Counted from the stretch's first letter, positions 45,967 to 55,534 are shown. The stretch: DNA of 64,000 nt from Streptomyces niveus (GCF_002009175.1 NZ_CP018047.1:620001-684000), one strand, 5' to 3'. Numbers and translations: made by a program. Notes: generated from the letters alone by a model not told the origin.

Positions 45967-47021
45967 GCGCTCTTGAACTTTCCTCGCCACACGAGGCCCG
46001 CGAAGAACGGGGCGCCGAGGAGGGCGACGACGACGCCCGAGTCCAACTCGCCCGGCCGCACCACCAGTCGCCCCACGATGTCGGAGATCAACAGGACCAG
46101 GGCTCCGAGCAGACCCGCGTACGGCACCAGCCAGCGGTAGTCCGGCCCCGTGAGATAGCGGGCCACATGGGCCACCATCAGACCGAGAAAGGCGATGGGA
46201 CCGCAGGCGGCCGTCGCCGCGCCCGCCAGCAGGGTGATGGCGAGGATGCCGACGGTCCGGCTCAGCGCGATGTTCACGCCCAGGCCGCGTGCCACGTCGT
46301 CGCCCAGGTTGAGCAGATTGAGGGAGGGCAGTGTGGTCAGCGTCAGGACCAGGCCGACGGCGATGAACGCGGTCACCGGCCAGATGACGTCGAATCCGAC
46401 ACCTGCCACGGAGCCCGAGTTCCAGAACCGCAGCGCGTTCAGCGACTTCTGGTCCGACAGCGAGATCGCCGTGGTCATCGCCGCGAGGAACACCGTCACC
46501 CCTTGCCCCGCCAGTGCGAGCGTCAGCGGGTTGCCGGCCCCTCTGCCGATGCTCGAAAGGCCGAACACGACGACGCCGGCGACGGCCGCCCCCAAGAAGG
46601 CGAACCAGACGTACTGGAACGGGTTGGTGAATCCGAACACCGCGATCGCCGTCACCACGGCGAACGAGGCGCCGGCGTTCACCCCGAGCAGGCCCGTGTC
46701 CGCGATCGGGTTACGTGTGAACCCCTGGATCAACGCCCCGCCGACACCGAGCGCGACACCCGCCACGATCGCGAGCACCGCCCGTGGCACCCGCACGGTC
46801 TGCACGATGAGCCTGATCTCGGTGAGCCGCTGATCGGGGTCCGGCGCCGCGAACAGCCCGTGCCACACCTCGGCGGGACTCAGCGCGCGGGCGCCGACAG
46901 CCAGCGAGGCCACCCCCGTGATCAGGAGGATCACCACAAGCGTGCCCAGTCCCGTGCCCCGGTGCCTGCGGGCTTCCGTGCCGCCCTCGGGCAGCGGGCG
47001 CTCCACTGCAGTCGTGCTCAT
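45963..47021 (-). CDS. cchC: Ferric-siderophore permease CchC (FecCD family)
   Basis: 352-residue FecCD-family permease, partner of CchD. Landmarks are RVPRAVLAIVAGVALGVGGA then LIQGFTRNPIADTGLLGVNA, and GPIAFLGLMVAHVARYLTGP. The pair forms the membrane channel for ferric coelichelin. ATG at 47021, 75 bp after cchB; overlaps cchD at its end. Confidence 0.93.
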   Translation of the reverse strand: MSTTAVERPLPEGGTEARRHRGTGLGTLVVILLITGVASLAVGARALSPAEVWHGLFAAPDPDQRLTEIRLIVQTVRVPRAVLAIVAGVALGVGGALIQGFTRNPIADTGLLGVNAGASFAVVTAIAVFGFTNPFQYVWFAFLGAAVAGVVVFGLSSIGRGAGNPLTLALAGQGVTVFLAAMTTAISLSDQKSLNALRFWNSGSVAGVGFDVIWPVTAFIAVGLVLTLTTLPSLNLLNLGDDVARGLGVNIALSRTVGILAITLLAGAATAACGPIAFLGLMVAHVARYLTGPDYRWLVPYAGLLGALVLLISDIVGRLVVRPGELDSGVVVALLGAPFFAGLVWRGKFKSA

Positions 47022-47095
47022 GTCGACGTACGTTATCCCTTTGATCTACGCGGAAGTCATGGCCGGTTGGGCGTCCCCCGCCCCCGGCCGGCGGG

Positions 47096-48451
47096 CTATC
47101 GGGCGGTGCTGCCGGTTCCGTCTACGACCTGACGGGCCGCGCCCGACGCGGACTTGACGCCGCGGTCGAGCAGCGAGTCCAGGATCTCGCCGACCCGGAT
47201 CGCGGTGTTGGAAAGCAGGGACGACGTGATGCCGTGCGTGTGCTCCGTACCGCCCTGGAGGTAGATGCCGCAGCGCAGGTCGGGGTCGGTCGCGACACGG
47301 TAGTCGCGTTCGACGCGGACGCGGCCCTCGTCGTCCCGGAGGCAGCGGTCCGCGACCTCGCCGAGGAGGCCGACGGGGTCGGCGGGGCCGTAACCGGTGG
47401 CGAACACCACGACATCGGCGTCCAGGAACGACTCCTCACCCGTGACCAGGGACTTCACCGTGGCGCGGGCCTTGTCCGGTGTCTCCTTCACATCGACCAG
47501 CCGGGACACGTTGAGGAAGCGCAGCCGCTCGGTGCCGAGGACCTTCTCCCGGTACATCTCCCGGTAGAGGTCGTCGATCAGGTCGATGTCCACCACGGAG
47601 TAGTTGGTGTTCCCGTGGTAGCCCATCAGCCGGCTCTTGATGTCCTCCGGGGCGGCGAAGTACTGGTCGACCGCCTCGGGGTCGAAGATCCGGTTGGCGA
47701 AGGCGCTGTCGTCGGCGGGGCTGTAGCCGTAACGGGAGAAGACCGCGCAGATCTCGGCCTCCGGGAAGCGGCGGTGCAGATAGGCGACGTTCTCGGCGGC
47801 GCTCTGCCCGGCGCCCACCACCACGAACCGGGAGGGCGAGGTGCCCTCGAGTCCGTCGACCTTCTTGAGGAGTTCGGAGTTGTGCCAGACGCGGTCGCCG
47901 CGCTCGACGCCTTCCGGCATCTGGGGGCGCAGGCCGGAGCCGATGACGAGGTTACGGGCGCGGTGGACCACGAGCCCCTCCCCCGACCGGACCGTCACGT
48001 CCAGGTACTCCACGGCCCCGTCGCGGACCACTTGGGTGACGCCGACGACCTCGTGGCCGTACGAGACCATGTCGTCGACCTTGGCCGCGGCCCACTCGAA
48101 GTAGTCGTGGAACTCCACGCGCAGCGGGAAGAGGTTCTTGTGGTTGATGAAGTCGATCAGCCTGCCCTTGCTCTGCAGATAGCAGAGAAAGCTGAACTCG
48201 CTGGTCGGGTTCCGGAGCGTCACCAGGTCCTTCAGGAAGGACACTTGCATGGTCGCGTCGTCGATCAGCATGCCGCGGTGCCAGCCGAAGGACGGCTGCT
48301 GCTCGAAGAAGTGGGCGGTGACCGGCTCCTGCCTGCCGACGCGTGCGTTGTGCTCGCTGACCGCGATCGACATGGCCACATTGGACGGCCCGAAGCCGAT
48401 GCCTATGAGGTCGTAGACCGGTGCTGCGTCGCCAGGAAGAACCTGTGACAT
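47096..48451 (-). CDS. cchB: L-ornithine N5-monooxygenase CchB
   Basis: 451-residue flavin N-monooxygenase that makes N5-hydroxyornithine from ornithine with FAD, NADPH and oxygen. The FAD site is IGIGFGPSN near the N-terminus, the NADPH site VVVGAGQSAAENVAYL, and the C-terminal FATGYG motif is present. Substrate contact residues of the SidA/PvdA group appear in MQVSFLKDLVTLRNPTSEFS. Start at the ATG at 48451, where GGGAG sits five bases upstream; an ATG at 48466 lacks a ribosome site. Its product feeds CchA and the NRPS. Confidence 0.94.
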   Translation of the reverse strand: MSQVLPGDAAPVYDLIGIGFGPSNVAMSIAVSEHNARVGRQEPVTAHFFEQQPSFGWHRGMLIDDATMQVSFLKDLVTLRNPTSEFSFLCYLQSKGRLIDFINHKNLFPLRVEFHDYFEWAAAKVDDMVSYGHEVVGVTQVVRDGAVEYLDVTVRSGEGLVVHRARNLVIGSGLRPQMPEGVERGDRVWHNSELLKKVDGLEGTSPSRFVVVGAGQSAAENVAYLHRRFPEAEICAVFSRYGYSPADDSAFANRIFDPEAVDQYFAAPEDIKSRLMGYHGNTNYSVVDIDLIDDLYREMYREKVLGTERLRFLNVSRLVDVKETPDKARATVKSLVTGEESFLDADVVVFATGYGPADPVGLLGEVADRCLRDDEGRVRVERDYRVATDPDLRCGIYLQGGTEHTHGITSSLLSNTAIRVGEILDSLLDRGVKSASGAARQVVDGTGSTAR

Positions 48452-48549
48452 GTCACTCCCATTCATACGGGGAAGCCGCCTGTCAGGCGTGGGGGGCAGG
48501 TAAGACATACGAAAGGTGGGCACGCCGAGGAAGCGACCCCACCTTGAAC

Positions 48550-48568
48550 TTAGGTGAGCCTAAGCTAA
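48550..48568. promoter_or_regulatory. Iron box before cchB operon
   Basis: TTAGGTGAGCCTAAGCTAA, about 100 bp upstream of cchB in the 248-bp divergent region. Confidence 0.9.
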
Positions 48569-48643
48569 TCCCTGACGGCTGTCGAGTGGGTGGCCCGGCC
48601 CCGACGCCCTCCGACTGACGTGCCAGGCTGGCCAGTTGCAAAC

Positions 48644-48662
48644 TAAGGTAAGCCTTGCTTAA
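48644..48662. promoter_or_regulatory. Iron box before cchA
   Basis: TAAGGTAAGCCTTGCTTAA, 38 bp upstream of the cchA ATG. Confidence 0.9.
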
Positions 48663-48699
48663 CTACCCTCGGTCATTCCCTGCTCTGAGGAGGAACCCC

Positions 48700-49647
48700 A
48701 TGCGGGTCGTCATGTTCGGTTACCAGACCTGGGGGCACCGCACCCTGCAAGCCCTTCTGGAGTCCGAGCACGACGTGGTGCTGGTCGTGACACACCCCAA
48801 GAGCGAGCACGCGTACGAAAAGATCTGGAGCGACTCCGTCGCCGACCTCGCCGAGGAGCACGGCGTCCCGGTACTGATCCGCAACCGCCCGGACGACGAG
48901 GAACTGTTCGAGCGCCTCAAGGAGGCCGACCCGGACATCATCGTGGCCAACAACTGGCGGACCTGGATCCCCCCGCGGATCTTCGGCCTCCCCCGCCACG
49001 GCACCCTGAACGTCCACGACTCGCTGCTGCCGAAGTACGCCGGTTTCTCACCGCTGATCTGGGCACTGATCAACGGCGAGCCCGAAGTGGGCGTCACCGC
49101 GCACATGATGGACGACGAACTCGACGCCGGCGACATCGTGCGGCAGGAGTCGGTGCCGGTCGGGCCGGCGGACACCGCGACCGACCTGTTCCACAAGACC
49201 GTCGATCTCATCGCGCCGGTGACCGTCGGCGCGCTCGGCCTCATCGCGGCCGGGCAGACGGAGTTCACCAAACAGGACCGCTCGGCGGCGACCTTCTTCC
49301 ACAAGCGGTCCGTCGAGGACATCCGCATCGACTGGAACTGGCCGGCGGAAGACCTCGAACGCCTCGTCCGCGCCCAGTCCGAGCCGTACCCCAGCGCCTT
49401 CACCTTCCACAAGGGCAAGCGGCTCGAAGTCCTCGCCGCGGTGGTGTCCCAGGGCCGGTACGGCGGTACGCCCGGCCGGATCTTCTACCGCGAGGGCGAG
49501 GGCGTGGCAATCGTCGCCGGATCCGACGCCCGCACCGGCCGCAACCACGGCCTGGCGATCACACGCGTACGAACCGAGGACGGCCGGGAGCTGCCCGCGA
49601 CGGAGTACTTCACCTCCATGGGCGGCTACTTGACGAGCCGCGCCTGA
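48700..49647 (+). CDS. cchA: N5-hydroxyornithine formyltransferase CchA
   Basis: 315-residue formyltransferase related to methionyl-tRNA formyltransferase. It transfers formyl from N10-formyl-THF to N5-hydroxyornithine, giving the residue loaded by module 1 of CchH. The catalytic region is VANNWRTWIPP (Asn), NVHDSLLPKYAGFSPLIWAL (His) and DELDAGDIV (Asp). A C-terminal domain of the Fmt type follows. ATG at 48700 with GAGGAGG upstream. Divergent from cchB, each with its own iron box. Confidence 0.93.
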   Translation: MRVVMFGYQTWGHRTLQALLESEHDVVLVVTHPKSEHAYEKIWSDSVADLAEEHGVPVLIRNRPDDEELFERLKEADPDIIVANNWRTWIPPRIFGLPRHGTLNVHDSLLPKYAGFSPLIWALINGEPEVGVTAHMMDDELDAGDIVRQESVPVGPADTATDLFHKTVDLIAPVTVGALGLIAAGQTEFTKQDRSAATFFHKRSVEDIRIDWNWPAEDLERLVRAQSEPYPSAFTFHKGKRLEVLAAVVSQGRYGGTPGRIFYREGEGVAIVAGSDARTGRNHGLAITRVRTEDGRELPATEYFTSMGGYLTSRA

Positions 49648-49703
49648 CGCACGGGCGCCGGTCCGGCACCGGAAGGCCGGCCGCCACCCGGCAGGACCGC
49701 GGT

Positions 49704-50636
49704 CTATGCGTGTTCCGTGAGCAACTCGGCCAGTTTGTCGGCGAATTCGGTGAGCCGGTCCCGGCCCGGTCCGCTGCGGGCGATACGGAATCCGTGACGG
49801 CGGCCCCAGAACGCGGCCTGGACGGCGTGGAATTGGGCCCAGCGGCGAACGCGTGCGCGGTCGAGCTCGGCTGCCTCGGAGAAGATGTCCAGGATGCGGT
49901 GGACCGCCTTGCCCATGTCGTCCGCCTCGAGAAGCGTCAGGGCGCGCGATTTGAGCAGGGTGCCGCCGTCATAAGCGGGGTCCCCCGCGTACCCCTTGGG
50001 GTCGACGGCCAGCCAGGGCTCACGGTCCGCACGCAGGATGTTCCTGGCGTGGAGGTCGCCATGGACGAGGGTGTCCGGCTGGACACGGCCCAACTCGCGG
50101 ACGGTGGCCACGGCGGCGTCCACCGCACGTAGTGAGGGGACGGAATCCAACTCCTCGGTATCCGCGCGCAGTTGCCGCACCCAGGCGTCGGCCCGCTCAC
50201 GCAGCCGGGGCAGGCCGGGCGGCGCGGGGACGGCCAGCCGGTGATTGATCCGCCCCGCGACCTTCACGATCTCGTCGCCGTCCTTGACCTCCGCCAAGGT
50301 CGACGTGTGGACGCGTTCGAGCAGCATCGCGTAACGCTCGTCATCACGCTCGTGCAGCAGGACGGCCCCGCGCCCGCCCCAAGCCGCGAACGCGTCCGGC
50401 TCATGAATGTTGCCGGAATGGGGGAACGACACCTTCACGACGGCGGTCGCCGCGCCCCGCCATCGCACCGGGACGATGACCCCGACACCCCCGTGCACGA
50501 CCTCGCCGTCCGGCGCACATCCCCAACGCTCCAGGATCCCGTCCACGATCCCGGGCAGTTCGGCGACCCACCGGGCGCCGGCCTCCCCTTCACGCCCAAC
50601 GGTGCTCCGCGCGAACGCCTCCGGTACCTCGATCAT
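49704..50636 (-). CDS. APH(6)/hydroxyurea-type small-molecule kinase
   Basis: 310-residue kinase of the streptomycin 6-phosphotransferase/hydroxyurea kinase family. The catalytic loop is LVHGDLHARNIL and the metal site LAVDPKGYAGDPAYDGGTLL, both diagnostic of this subgroup. It may phosphorylate streptomycin-like or hydroxyurea-like compounds; no cognate antibiotic cluster is nearby, so the substrate remains open. It is convergent with cchA and lacks an iron box. Confidence 0.82.
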   Translation of the reverse strand: MIEVPEAFARSTVGREGEAGARWVAELPGIVDGILERWGCAPDGEVVHGGVGVIVPVRWRGAATAVVKVSFPHSGNIHEPDAFAAWGGRGAVLLHERDDERYAMLLERVHTSTLAEVKDGDEIVKVAGRINHRLAVPAPPGLPRLRERADAWVRQLRADTEELDSVPSLRAVDAAVATVRELGRVQPDTLVHGDLHARNILRADREPWLAVDPKGYAGDPAYDGGTLLKSRALTLLEADDMGKAVHRILDIFSEAAELDRARVRRWAQFHAVQAAFWGRRHGFRIARSGPGRDRLTEFADKLAELLTEHA

Positions 50637-50681
50637 CCGGGCACCCTACGCGTTCCGGCGCGAATGGCCGCACGCCCCCGA

Positions 50682-51335
50682 CTAGGCCTTACGGGCGAGG
50701 AGTTGAACCCCCCGGAACTGTCGGCGGTCGGTGGGCTGCGGTTCGCGGATCAGGCGGGCCACCTCGGTCAGGCCGGACTCGCGCAGCATCGCGGCGAGGT
50801 GATCCGGCCACCACCGGTAGGCCGGTGCGACCGCGTGGTCGAAGACCTGGGTCGGGTGTGACGGATCCTCACTCGCCGAGAAGCCGATCAGGAGGTGGCC
50901 ACCAGGTGCCAGCACACGGTGGAACTCCGCCAGGATGACGGGCAGTTCCGGCGGCGGAGTGTGAATGACGGACCAGCGCGAGAGTACGCCGCCCAGCACG
51001 CCGTCGGCGATGTCCAGCCCGGTCATCGAGCCCACGTCGAACCGCAGGCCCGGATAGGCCTCCCGAGCCAGCTCGATCATCACCGGAGAGGCGTCGACAC
51101 CGAACGCCGTCAACCCCAACTCGCCCAGATGGGCGGTGATATGGCCGGGCCCGCAGCCCAGGTCCGCGACCTGACCGCCTCCGTCCCCGCTCGCGCTCAC
51201 TACCTCGGCGAAGAGGCCCAGGACCGCGCGGTCGAGGGGGCTGTCACGCAGCGTGTCGCTGAACAGCTCCGCATAGGTCACGGCAGCGGCGTCGTAAGCC
51301 TCGCGGGTGGCGCTGAGGGCATCGTGTTGAACCAT
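50682..51335 (-). CDS. Class I SAM-dependent methyltransferase
   Basis: 217-residue methyltransferase. Motif I is QVADLGCGPGHITAHLGELG, the ribose acidic residue is Asp in AFGVDASPVMIELA, and LAPGGHLLIGFSAS is motif III. A WWPDHLAAMLRESGL segment is typical of the ubiE/type-11 group. Substrate unknown. Start at the ATG at 51335. It runs upstream of the kinase gene on the same strand. Confidence 0.85.
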   Translation of the reverse strand: MVQHDALSATREAYDAAAVTYAELFSDTLRDSPLDRAVLGLFAEVVSASGDGGGQVADLGCGPGHITAHLGELGLTAFGVDASPVMIELAREAYPGLRFDVGSMTGLDIADGVLGGVLSRWSVIHTPPPELPVILAEFHRVLAPGGHLLIGFSASEDPSHPTQVFDHAVAPAYRWWPDHLAAMLRESGLTEVARLIREPQPTDRRQFRGVQLLARKA

Positions 51336-51549
51336 GCCCGCGAGAGTAGTTCCTGGCCGGCTGCCCACGGTGGGACGGCCCTCACGGCGGCGTACCGGAT
51401 CGTCGGCCGAAACGCGGCCGTCACCCGATCCGGTGACACCACGGCTCAGGTTCGCCCGGCTGGCCCGCGGTGGAGAGACGGCGGGAGGCGCCCGGAGGGG
51501 ATAGTCGGTGCGACAGGCACGCCCGTCGGGCCGAGAAGAGGGAATGAGC

Positions 51550-53172
51550 ATGCCTGAGAACGAGCCGGACGGCTCCCGTCTGTCCCGCGCCGCGGGCGCC
51601 TCCGGAGCCGGCCCGCACGGTCACACCCGTGGCGAGCCCCGGGCCAGGCACACCCCGACCGCGCTGAACAAGTGGTGGACGCTGACCGCCGTATGCCTGG
51701 GCACGTTCATGCTGCTGCTGGACATCACCATCGTGAACGTGGCCCTGCCCGACATCCAGCGGTCGCTGCACGCCAGCTTCTCCGACCTCCAGTGGGTCGT
51801 CGACGCGTACTCCCTCACGCTGGCCTCCCTGCTGCTCACCGCGGGCAGCCTCGCCGACATGTACGGCCGCAAGAAGCTGTATGTGATCGGCCTGACGATC
51901 TTCAGTCTCGCGTCGCTGCTCTGCGGCCTCGCCGGCAGTTCGCTGATGCTGCAGCTCTCCCGGGGCATCCAGGGAGTCGGCGGCTCCATCATGTTCTCGG
52001 TCTCGCTCGCTCTGCTGGCGGACGCGTTCCGCGGCAAGGACCGCGGTGTCGCTTTCGGGATCTGGGGCACGATCACCGGGCTCGCGGTGGCCATCGGACC
52101 GCTGCTCGGCGGTGTGCTCACCACGGGCCTGTCCTGGGAGTGGATCTTCTACGTCAACCTGCCCATCGGCGCGATCGCCGTCGCGATCACCCTGGTCAAG
52201 GTCGCCGAGTCGCGACAGCCCGGGGCCCGCCACCCCGACTGGCCGGGCTTCGTACTCTTCACCGCCGCCCTGTCGAGCCTGGTGTACGCGCTCATCCAGT
52301 CCAGTCACGATTCGTTCTCCGACCCCGTCGTCATCGCGTGCCTGGCCGCGGCGGTCGTGTTGATGTCCGCCTTCGTGGTGGTCGAGTTGCGGACCTCCCA
52401 GGCGATGTTCGACCTCTCGCTCTTCCGGAAGCCGACCTTCACCGGCGGCCTGGTGGCGGCCTTCGGTCTCAGCGCCTCGATCCTGTCGATGCTGCTCTAC
52501 CTCGTGCTCTACCTCCAGGACGTACTCGGCTACAGCGCCCTGGGCGCGGGCCTGCGGCTGTTGCTGATCTCCGCAGGCATCCTGGTGGTGTCCACGATCT
52601 CCGGACGGCTCTCCTCAAGGATGCCGGTGCGGTTTCTGATCGGACCCGGTCTGCTTCTGATCGGCGGTGGGCTGCTGTGGATGCGTGGCCTCAACGCCTC
52701 CAGCGACTGGACCCATCTGATCCCCGGCATGATCATGTCCGGTGCCGGTCTCGGGCTGGTCAATCCACCGCTGGCGTCGACCGCCGTCGGAGTCGTCCAG
52801 CCGGCCCACGCGGGCATGGCCTCGGGCATCAACTCGACGTTCCGTCAGATCGGCATCGCCACCGGCATCGCGCTGCTCGGCACCTTGTTCTCCAGCAAGG
52901 TCAAGTCCTATGTGACCGACCACATCGGTGCCATCCCCGGCGTCGGGGACTTCGGCCCGCAGATCTCCACCGCCGTCCAGTCCGGCACGGTCACCCAGGC
53001 TCTGGGCTCCCTCCCGCCCGAGGTCCGCGCCCCCGTCAAGCACCTCGCCACGGCGGCCTTCACCTCGGGCCTCAACGAGATCCTTCTGGTCGCCGCGCTC
53101 ATCGCCCTCGTCGCCGGTGTGGTCTCCCTCGCCGCGATCCGCACCAAGGACTTCGCGCAGGCACCCTCGTAG
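51550..53172 (+). CDS. MFS drug exporter, DHA2 family (14 TM)
   Basis: 540-residue EmrB/QacA-type proton-driven exporter with about 14 membrane helices. Motif A variant appears in AGSLADMYGRKKLYVIG; the DHA2 motif LDITIVNVALPDIQRSL is in helix 1, and motif C in WGTITGLAVAIGPLLGGVLT. The N-terminal 40 residues are soluble and disordered. The ATG at 51550 is used because of spacing to GAAGAGGGA; an ATG at 51544 is possible. The substrate is unknown. The stop codon region carries an 11-bp tandem repeat (53161-53182). Confidence 0.92.
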   Translation: MPENEPDGSRLSRAAGASGAGPHGHTRGEPRARHTPTALNKWWTLTAVCLGTFMLLLDITIVNVALPDIQRSLHASFSDLQWVVDAYSLTLASLLLTAGSLADMYGRKKLYVIGLTIFSLASLLCGLAGSSLMLQLSRGIQGVGGSIMFSVSLALLADAFRGKDRGVAFGIWGTITGLAVAIGPLLGGVLTTGLSWEWIFYVNLPIGAIAVAITLVKVAESRQPGARHPDWPGFVLFTAALSSLVYALIQSSHDSFSDPVVIACLAAAVVLMSAFVVVELRTSQAMFDLSLFRKPTFTGGLVAAFGLSASILSMLLYLVLYLQDVLGYSALGAGLRLLLISAGILVVSTISGRLSSRMPVRFLIGPGLLLIGGGLLWMRGLNASSDWTHLIPGMIMSGAGLGLVNPPLASTAVGVVQPAHAGMASGINSTFRQIGIATGIALLGTLFSSKVKSYVTDHIGAIPGVGDFGPQISTAVQSGTVTQALGSLPPEVRAPVKHLATAAFTSGLNEILLVAALIALVAGVVSLAAIRTKDFAQAPS

Positions 53173-53211
53173 CACCCTCGTAGCGGTACGGGGGGCCGCT
53201 CTCCGGAGGGG

Positions 53212-54081
53212 TCACATCCGGGTGGCGGTGCGGACCAGTCCGGCGAGGGTGAGGGAGCGGCTGTGCGCGGGCCAGGCGATATGGGTGACGACGGGAGGCG
53301 CGTCGGTCACGGGGACGGCGGCGTGCTCGGCCCACAGCCAGGCGCGGGCGGAGTCGGGGAAGACGGCCGCTGTGCGTCCGAGGGCGATCAGCTGGGCCAA
53401 CTGCGTCTGGTCGTGGATCTCGGGGCCCGGACCGGGTGTGTACACCCCGCGGCGGGGCCAGCGGGCCAGCGGAAGGTCCGGGATGTCGCTGACATCTGCC
53501 AGGGACAGGGTCTCGTGCGCGGCGAGGGGGTGCCCGGCGGGCAGGATGGCGATCTGCCCCTCGGTCAGCAGTTCCTCGCTGTCGAACCCGGCGAGGGAGT
53601 TGAACGGCGCGTGCATGAGCGCCACATCGGCGCGGCCGTCGCGCAGCATCTCCTCCTGCTCGCACATACCGCTCGGCAGCACCTCGATCTCTCCCGCGTC
53701 GGGCTCGGCCGCGTAGGCGTGGAGAAGCTTCCGCAGCAGGTCGTGGGACGCGGCGGCCTTCACCGCCAGCACCAGGCGATCGCCCGAGCCGCCCGGAGTG
53801 TCTGCGCCTCCGGCGCGGCGGGTGCGGCGAGCGGCGGCGGTGGTCGCGTCGAGGGCTGCGCGGCCCTCGTGCAGCAGCACGTCTCCGGCGCCGGTCAGGG
53901 AGACGCCGCGGCGGTTGCGTACGAGCAGGGAGACACCGAGGCGCCGCTCCAGCTGCTGGATCGCCCGGGACAGCGGCGGCTGGGCCATACCGAGGCGCTC
54001 GGCGGCGCGGCCGAAGTGCAGCTCCTCGGCGACGGCCATGAAGTATCTGAGCTCGCGGGTCTCCAGGGCTTCCACGGTCAC
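53212..54081 (-). CDS. LysR-family regulator
   Basis: 289-residue LysR-type regulator with the N-terminal helix-turn-helix LHFGRAAERLGMAQPPLSRA then IQQLERRLGVSLL, and a two-lobed effector domain. GTG start at 54081. Divergent from a short-chain dehydrogenase gene, which is its likely target; the inducer is unknown. A T-N11-A palindrome lies 15 bp upstream of the start. Confidence 0.92.
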   Translation of the reverse strand: MTVEALETRELRYFMAVAEELHFGRAAERLGMAQPPLSRAIQQLERRLGVSLLVRNRRGVSLTGAGDVLLHEGRAALDATTAAARRTRRAGGADTPGGSGDRLVLAVKAAASHDLLRKLLHAYAAEPDAGEIEVLPSGMCEQEEMLRDGRADVALMHAPFNSLAGFDSEELLTEGQIAILPAGHPLAAHETLSLADVSDIPDLPLARWPRRGVYTPGPGPEIHDQTQLAQLIALGRTAAVFPDSARAWLWAEHAAVPVTDAPPVVTHIAWPAHSRSLTLAGLVRTATRM

Positions 54082-54095
54082 ACCGCACCTCCGTG

Positions 54096-54110
54096 ATACC
54101 TACCGGGTAT
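54096..54110. promoter_or_regulatory. LysR-type T-N11-A operator
   Basis: ATACCTACCGGGTAT is a 15-bp dyad (ATACC...GGTAT) containing T-N11-A, in the 87-bp region between the divergent LysR and SDR genes. Confidence 0.7.
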
Positions 54111-54168
54111 TACAGAGCATCGTATCGGTGTTGGATGCGCCGCCCGTCCGCGAGCGAACATCAGCGGC

Positions 54169-54906
54169 ATGAGCGAAACGAAGCTCGCGCTGGTGACCGG
54201 CGCGAACAAGGGAATCGGGTACGAGATCGCTACCGGGCTGGGTGCCCTCGGGTACCGCGTGGGTGTGGGAGCCCGCGACGAGGCCCGGCGCGAGTCCGCC
54301 GTCGAGAAGCTGCGCGCCGCCGGGGTGGACGCGTTCGGGGTACCGCTGGACGTGACCGGCGATCAGAGCGTCACCGATGCCGCGAAACTGATCGAACGCC
54401 GGGCCGGGCGCCTGGACGTCCTGGTCAACAACGCCGGCATCTCGGGCGTGACGGGTCCGGGGTGGGGGCAGGACCCGACCACGCTCGACCTCGACCTGGT
54501 CCGTACTGTCGTGGAGACCAATGTCATCGGTGTCATACGGGTCACCAACGCGATGCTGCCGCTGCTGCGGCGCTCGACGTCGCCGCGCATCGTCAACGTG
54601 TCCAGTTCCGTCGGCTCCCTGACCCGGCAGGCGGACCCGGACATCGAGATCGGCCCGATCATGGCGGCCTACGCGCCGTCGAAGTCGTTCCTGAACGCCG
54701 TCACCGTGCAGTACGCACGGCAGTTCGCCGGTTCGGACATCCTGATCAACGCCGCCTGTCCGGGCCTGGTCGCGACCGACTTCACCGGTTTCCTCGGGCC
54801 TCGCACCCCCGAGCAGGGCGCGGCCACGGCGATCCGGCTGGCCACGCTGCCCGACGGCGGACCGACCGGGTCGTTCTTCGAGGACGACGGCGTCATCCCC
54901 TGGTGA
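54169..54906 (+). CDS. Short-chain dehydrogenase/reductase
   Basis: 245-residue classical SDR with cofactor motif TGANKGIG, NNAG at about residue 88, catalytic Ser in VNVSSSVG and Tyr-x3-Lys in YAPSK. The carbonyl-reductase-like insertion (DPDIEIGPIMAA) before the Tyr is common in this subgroup. Substrate unknown. ATG at 54169; probably controlled by the divergent LysR protein. Confidence 0.9.
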   Translation: MSETKLALVTGANKGIGYEIATGLGALGYRVGVGARDEARRESAVEKLRAAGVDAFGVPLDVTGDQSVTDAAKLIERRAGRLDVLVNNAGISGVTGPGWGQDPTTLDLDLVRTVVETNVIGVIRVTNAMLPLLRRSTSPRIVNVSSSVGSLTRQADPDIEIGPIMAAYAPSKSFLNAVTVQYARQFAGSDILINAACPGLVATDFTGFLGPRTPEQGAATAIRLATLPDGGPTGSFFEDDGVIPW

Positions 54907-55012
54907 CTCCGGCCCGCCCGCCGGCTCCCGTCCCCCGGCAGCGGAACGCGACGTCCGGCGGCGGACCGCGGACCCACGGCCGGGGGTCGGGCGCGTCATG
55001 CGGCCGGGCGCG

Positions 55013-55534
55013 CTACCAGCCGGCCTTCACCCCGTTGTAGGCCTTGCGGCAGTCGGCGTTGGTGGCCTCCACGGAGAGCTTCTGCATCGCGTTCTGCCAG
55101 ATCTTCTTGGCGACCTTCTCCAACTCCCGTGTCTCGGCGGGGACGTTCGGGGCGTACTTCTTGATCGTCCCGATGGCGGAGGTGCTGAACTTGCTGCACA
55201 CGGGTCCGGCGGCGTTCCGGTAGCGGGTGTCCAGGTCCGTGGCCACCGCCTTGCCGTTCCTGTCGGCCCAGGTGTTCCAGGCCGCGCACGCCTTCTCGGT
55301 GAAGGCCGCCTGGTCGGCCTCGCTCAGGCTCCCGGCCTCGTTCAGCATGCCGCTCTGGACCTTGTCGGGGACGGTGAAGTCCACGACGGGGAACTTGTCG
55401 AGGGTGGTGAGCAGCGACTCCTGACACGCGGGCGGCAGCGGAGCCGCCTGCGCGGAGACGGGGAAGGCCAGGGCGGCGGCGGACACGAGAGCGGTGGTGA
55501 GGACCGTGCTCCGGACGGTACGCGAAAGGGTCAT
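55013..55534 (-). CDS. Secreted four-cysteine protein of unknown function
   Basis: 173-residue exported protein. The signal peptide has a basic start (MTLSRTVRS), a hydrophobic core and an AQA-AP cleavage site near residue 30. The mature domain is mainly helical with four Cys (PPACQES, KACAAW, PVCSK, ADCRK), likely two disulfides. No family recognised. ATG at 55534 with AGGAGC upstream. It precedes no obvious partner. Confidence 0.78.
   Translation of the reverse strand: MTLSRTVRSTVLTTALVSAAALAFPVSAQAAPLPPACQESLLTTLDKFPVVDFTVPDKVQSGMLNEAGSLSEADQAAFTEKACAAWNTWADRNGKAVATDLDTRYRNAAGPVCSKFSTSAIGTIKKYAPNVPAETRELEKVAKKIWQNAMQKLSVEATNADCRKAYNGVKAGW

Noticed and set aside
53161..53182. Mobile element scar from the tandem GCACCCTCGTA repeat
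   Set aside because: Only two 11-bp copies at a stop codon, no inverted repeats or transposase; simple slippage explains it.
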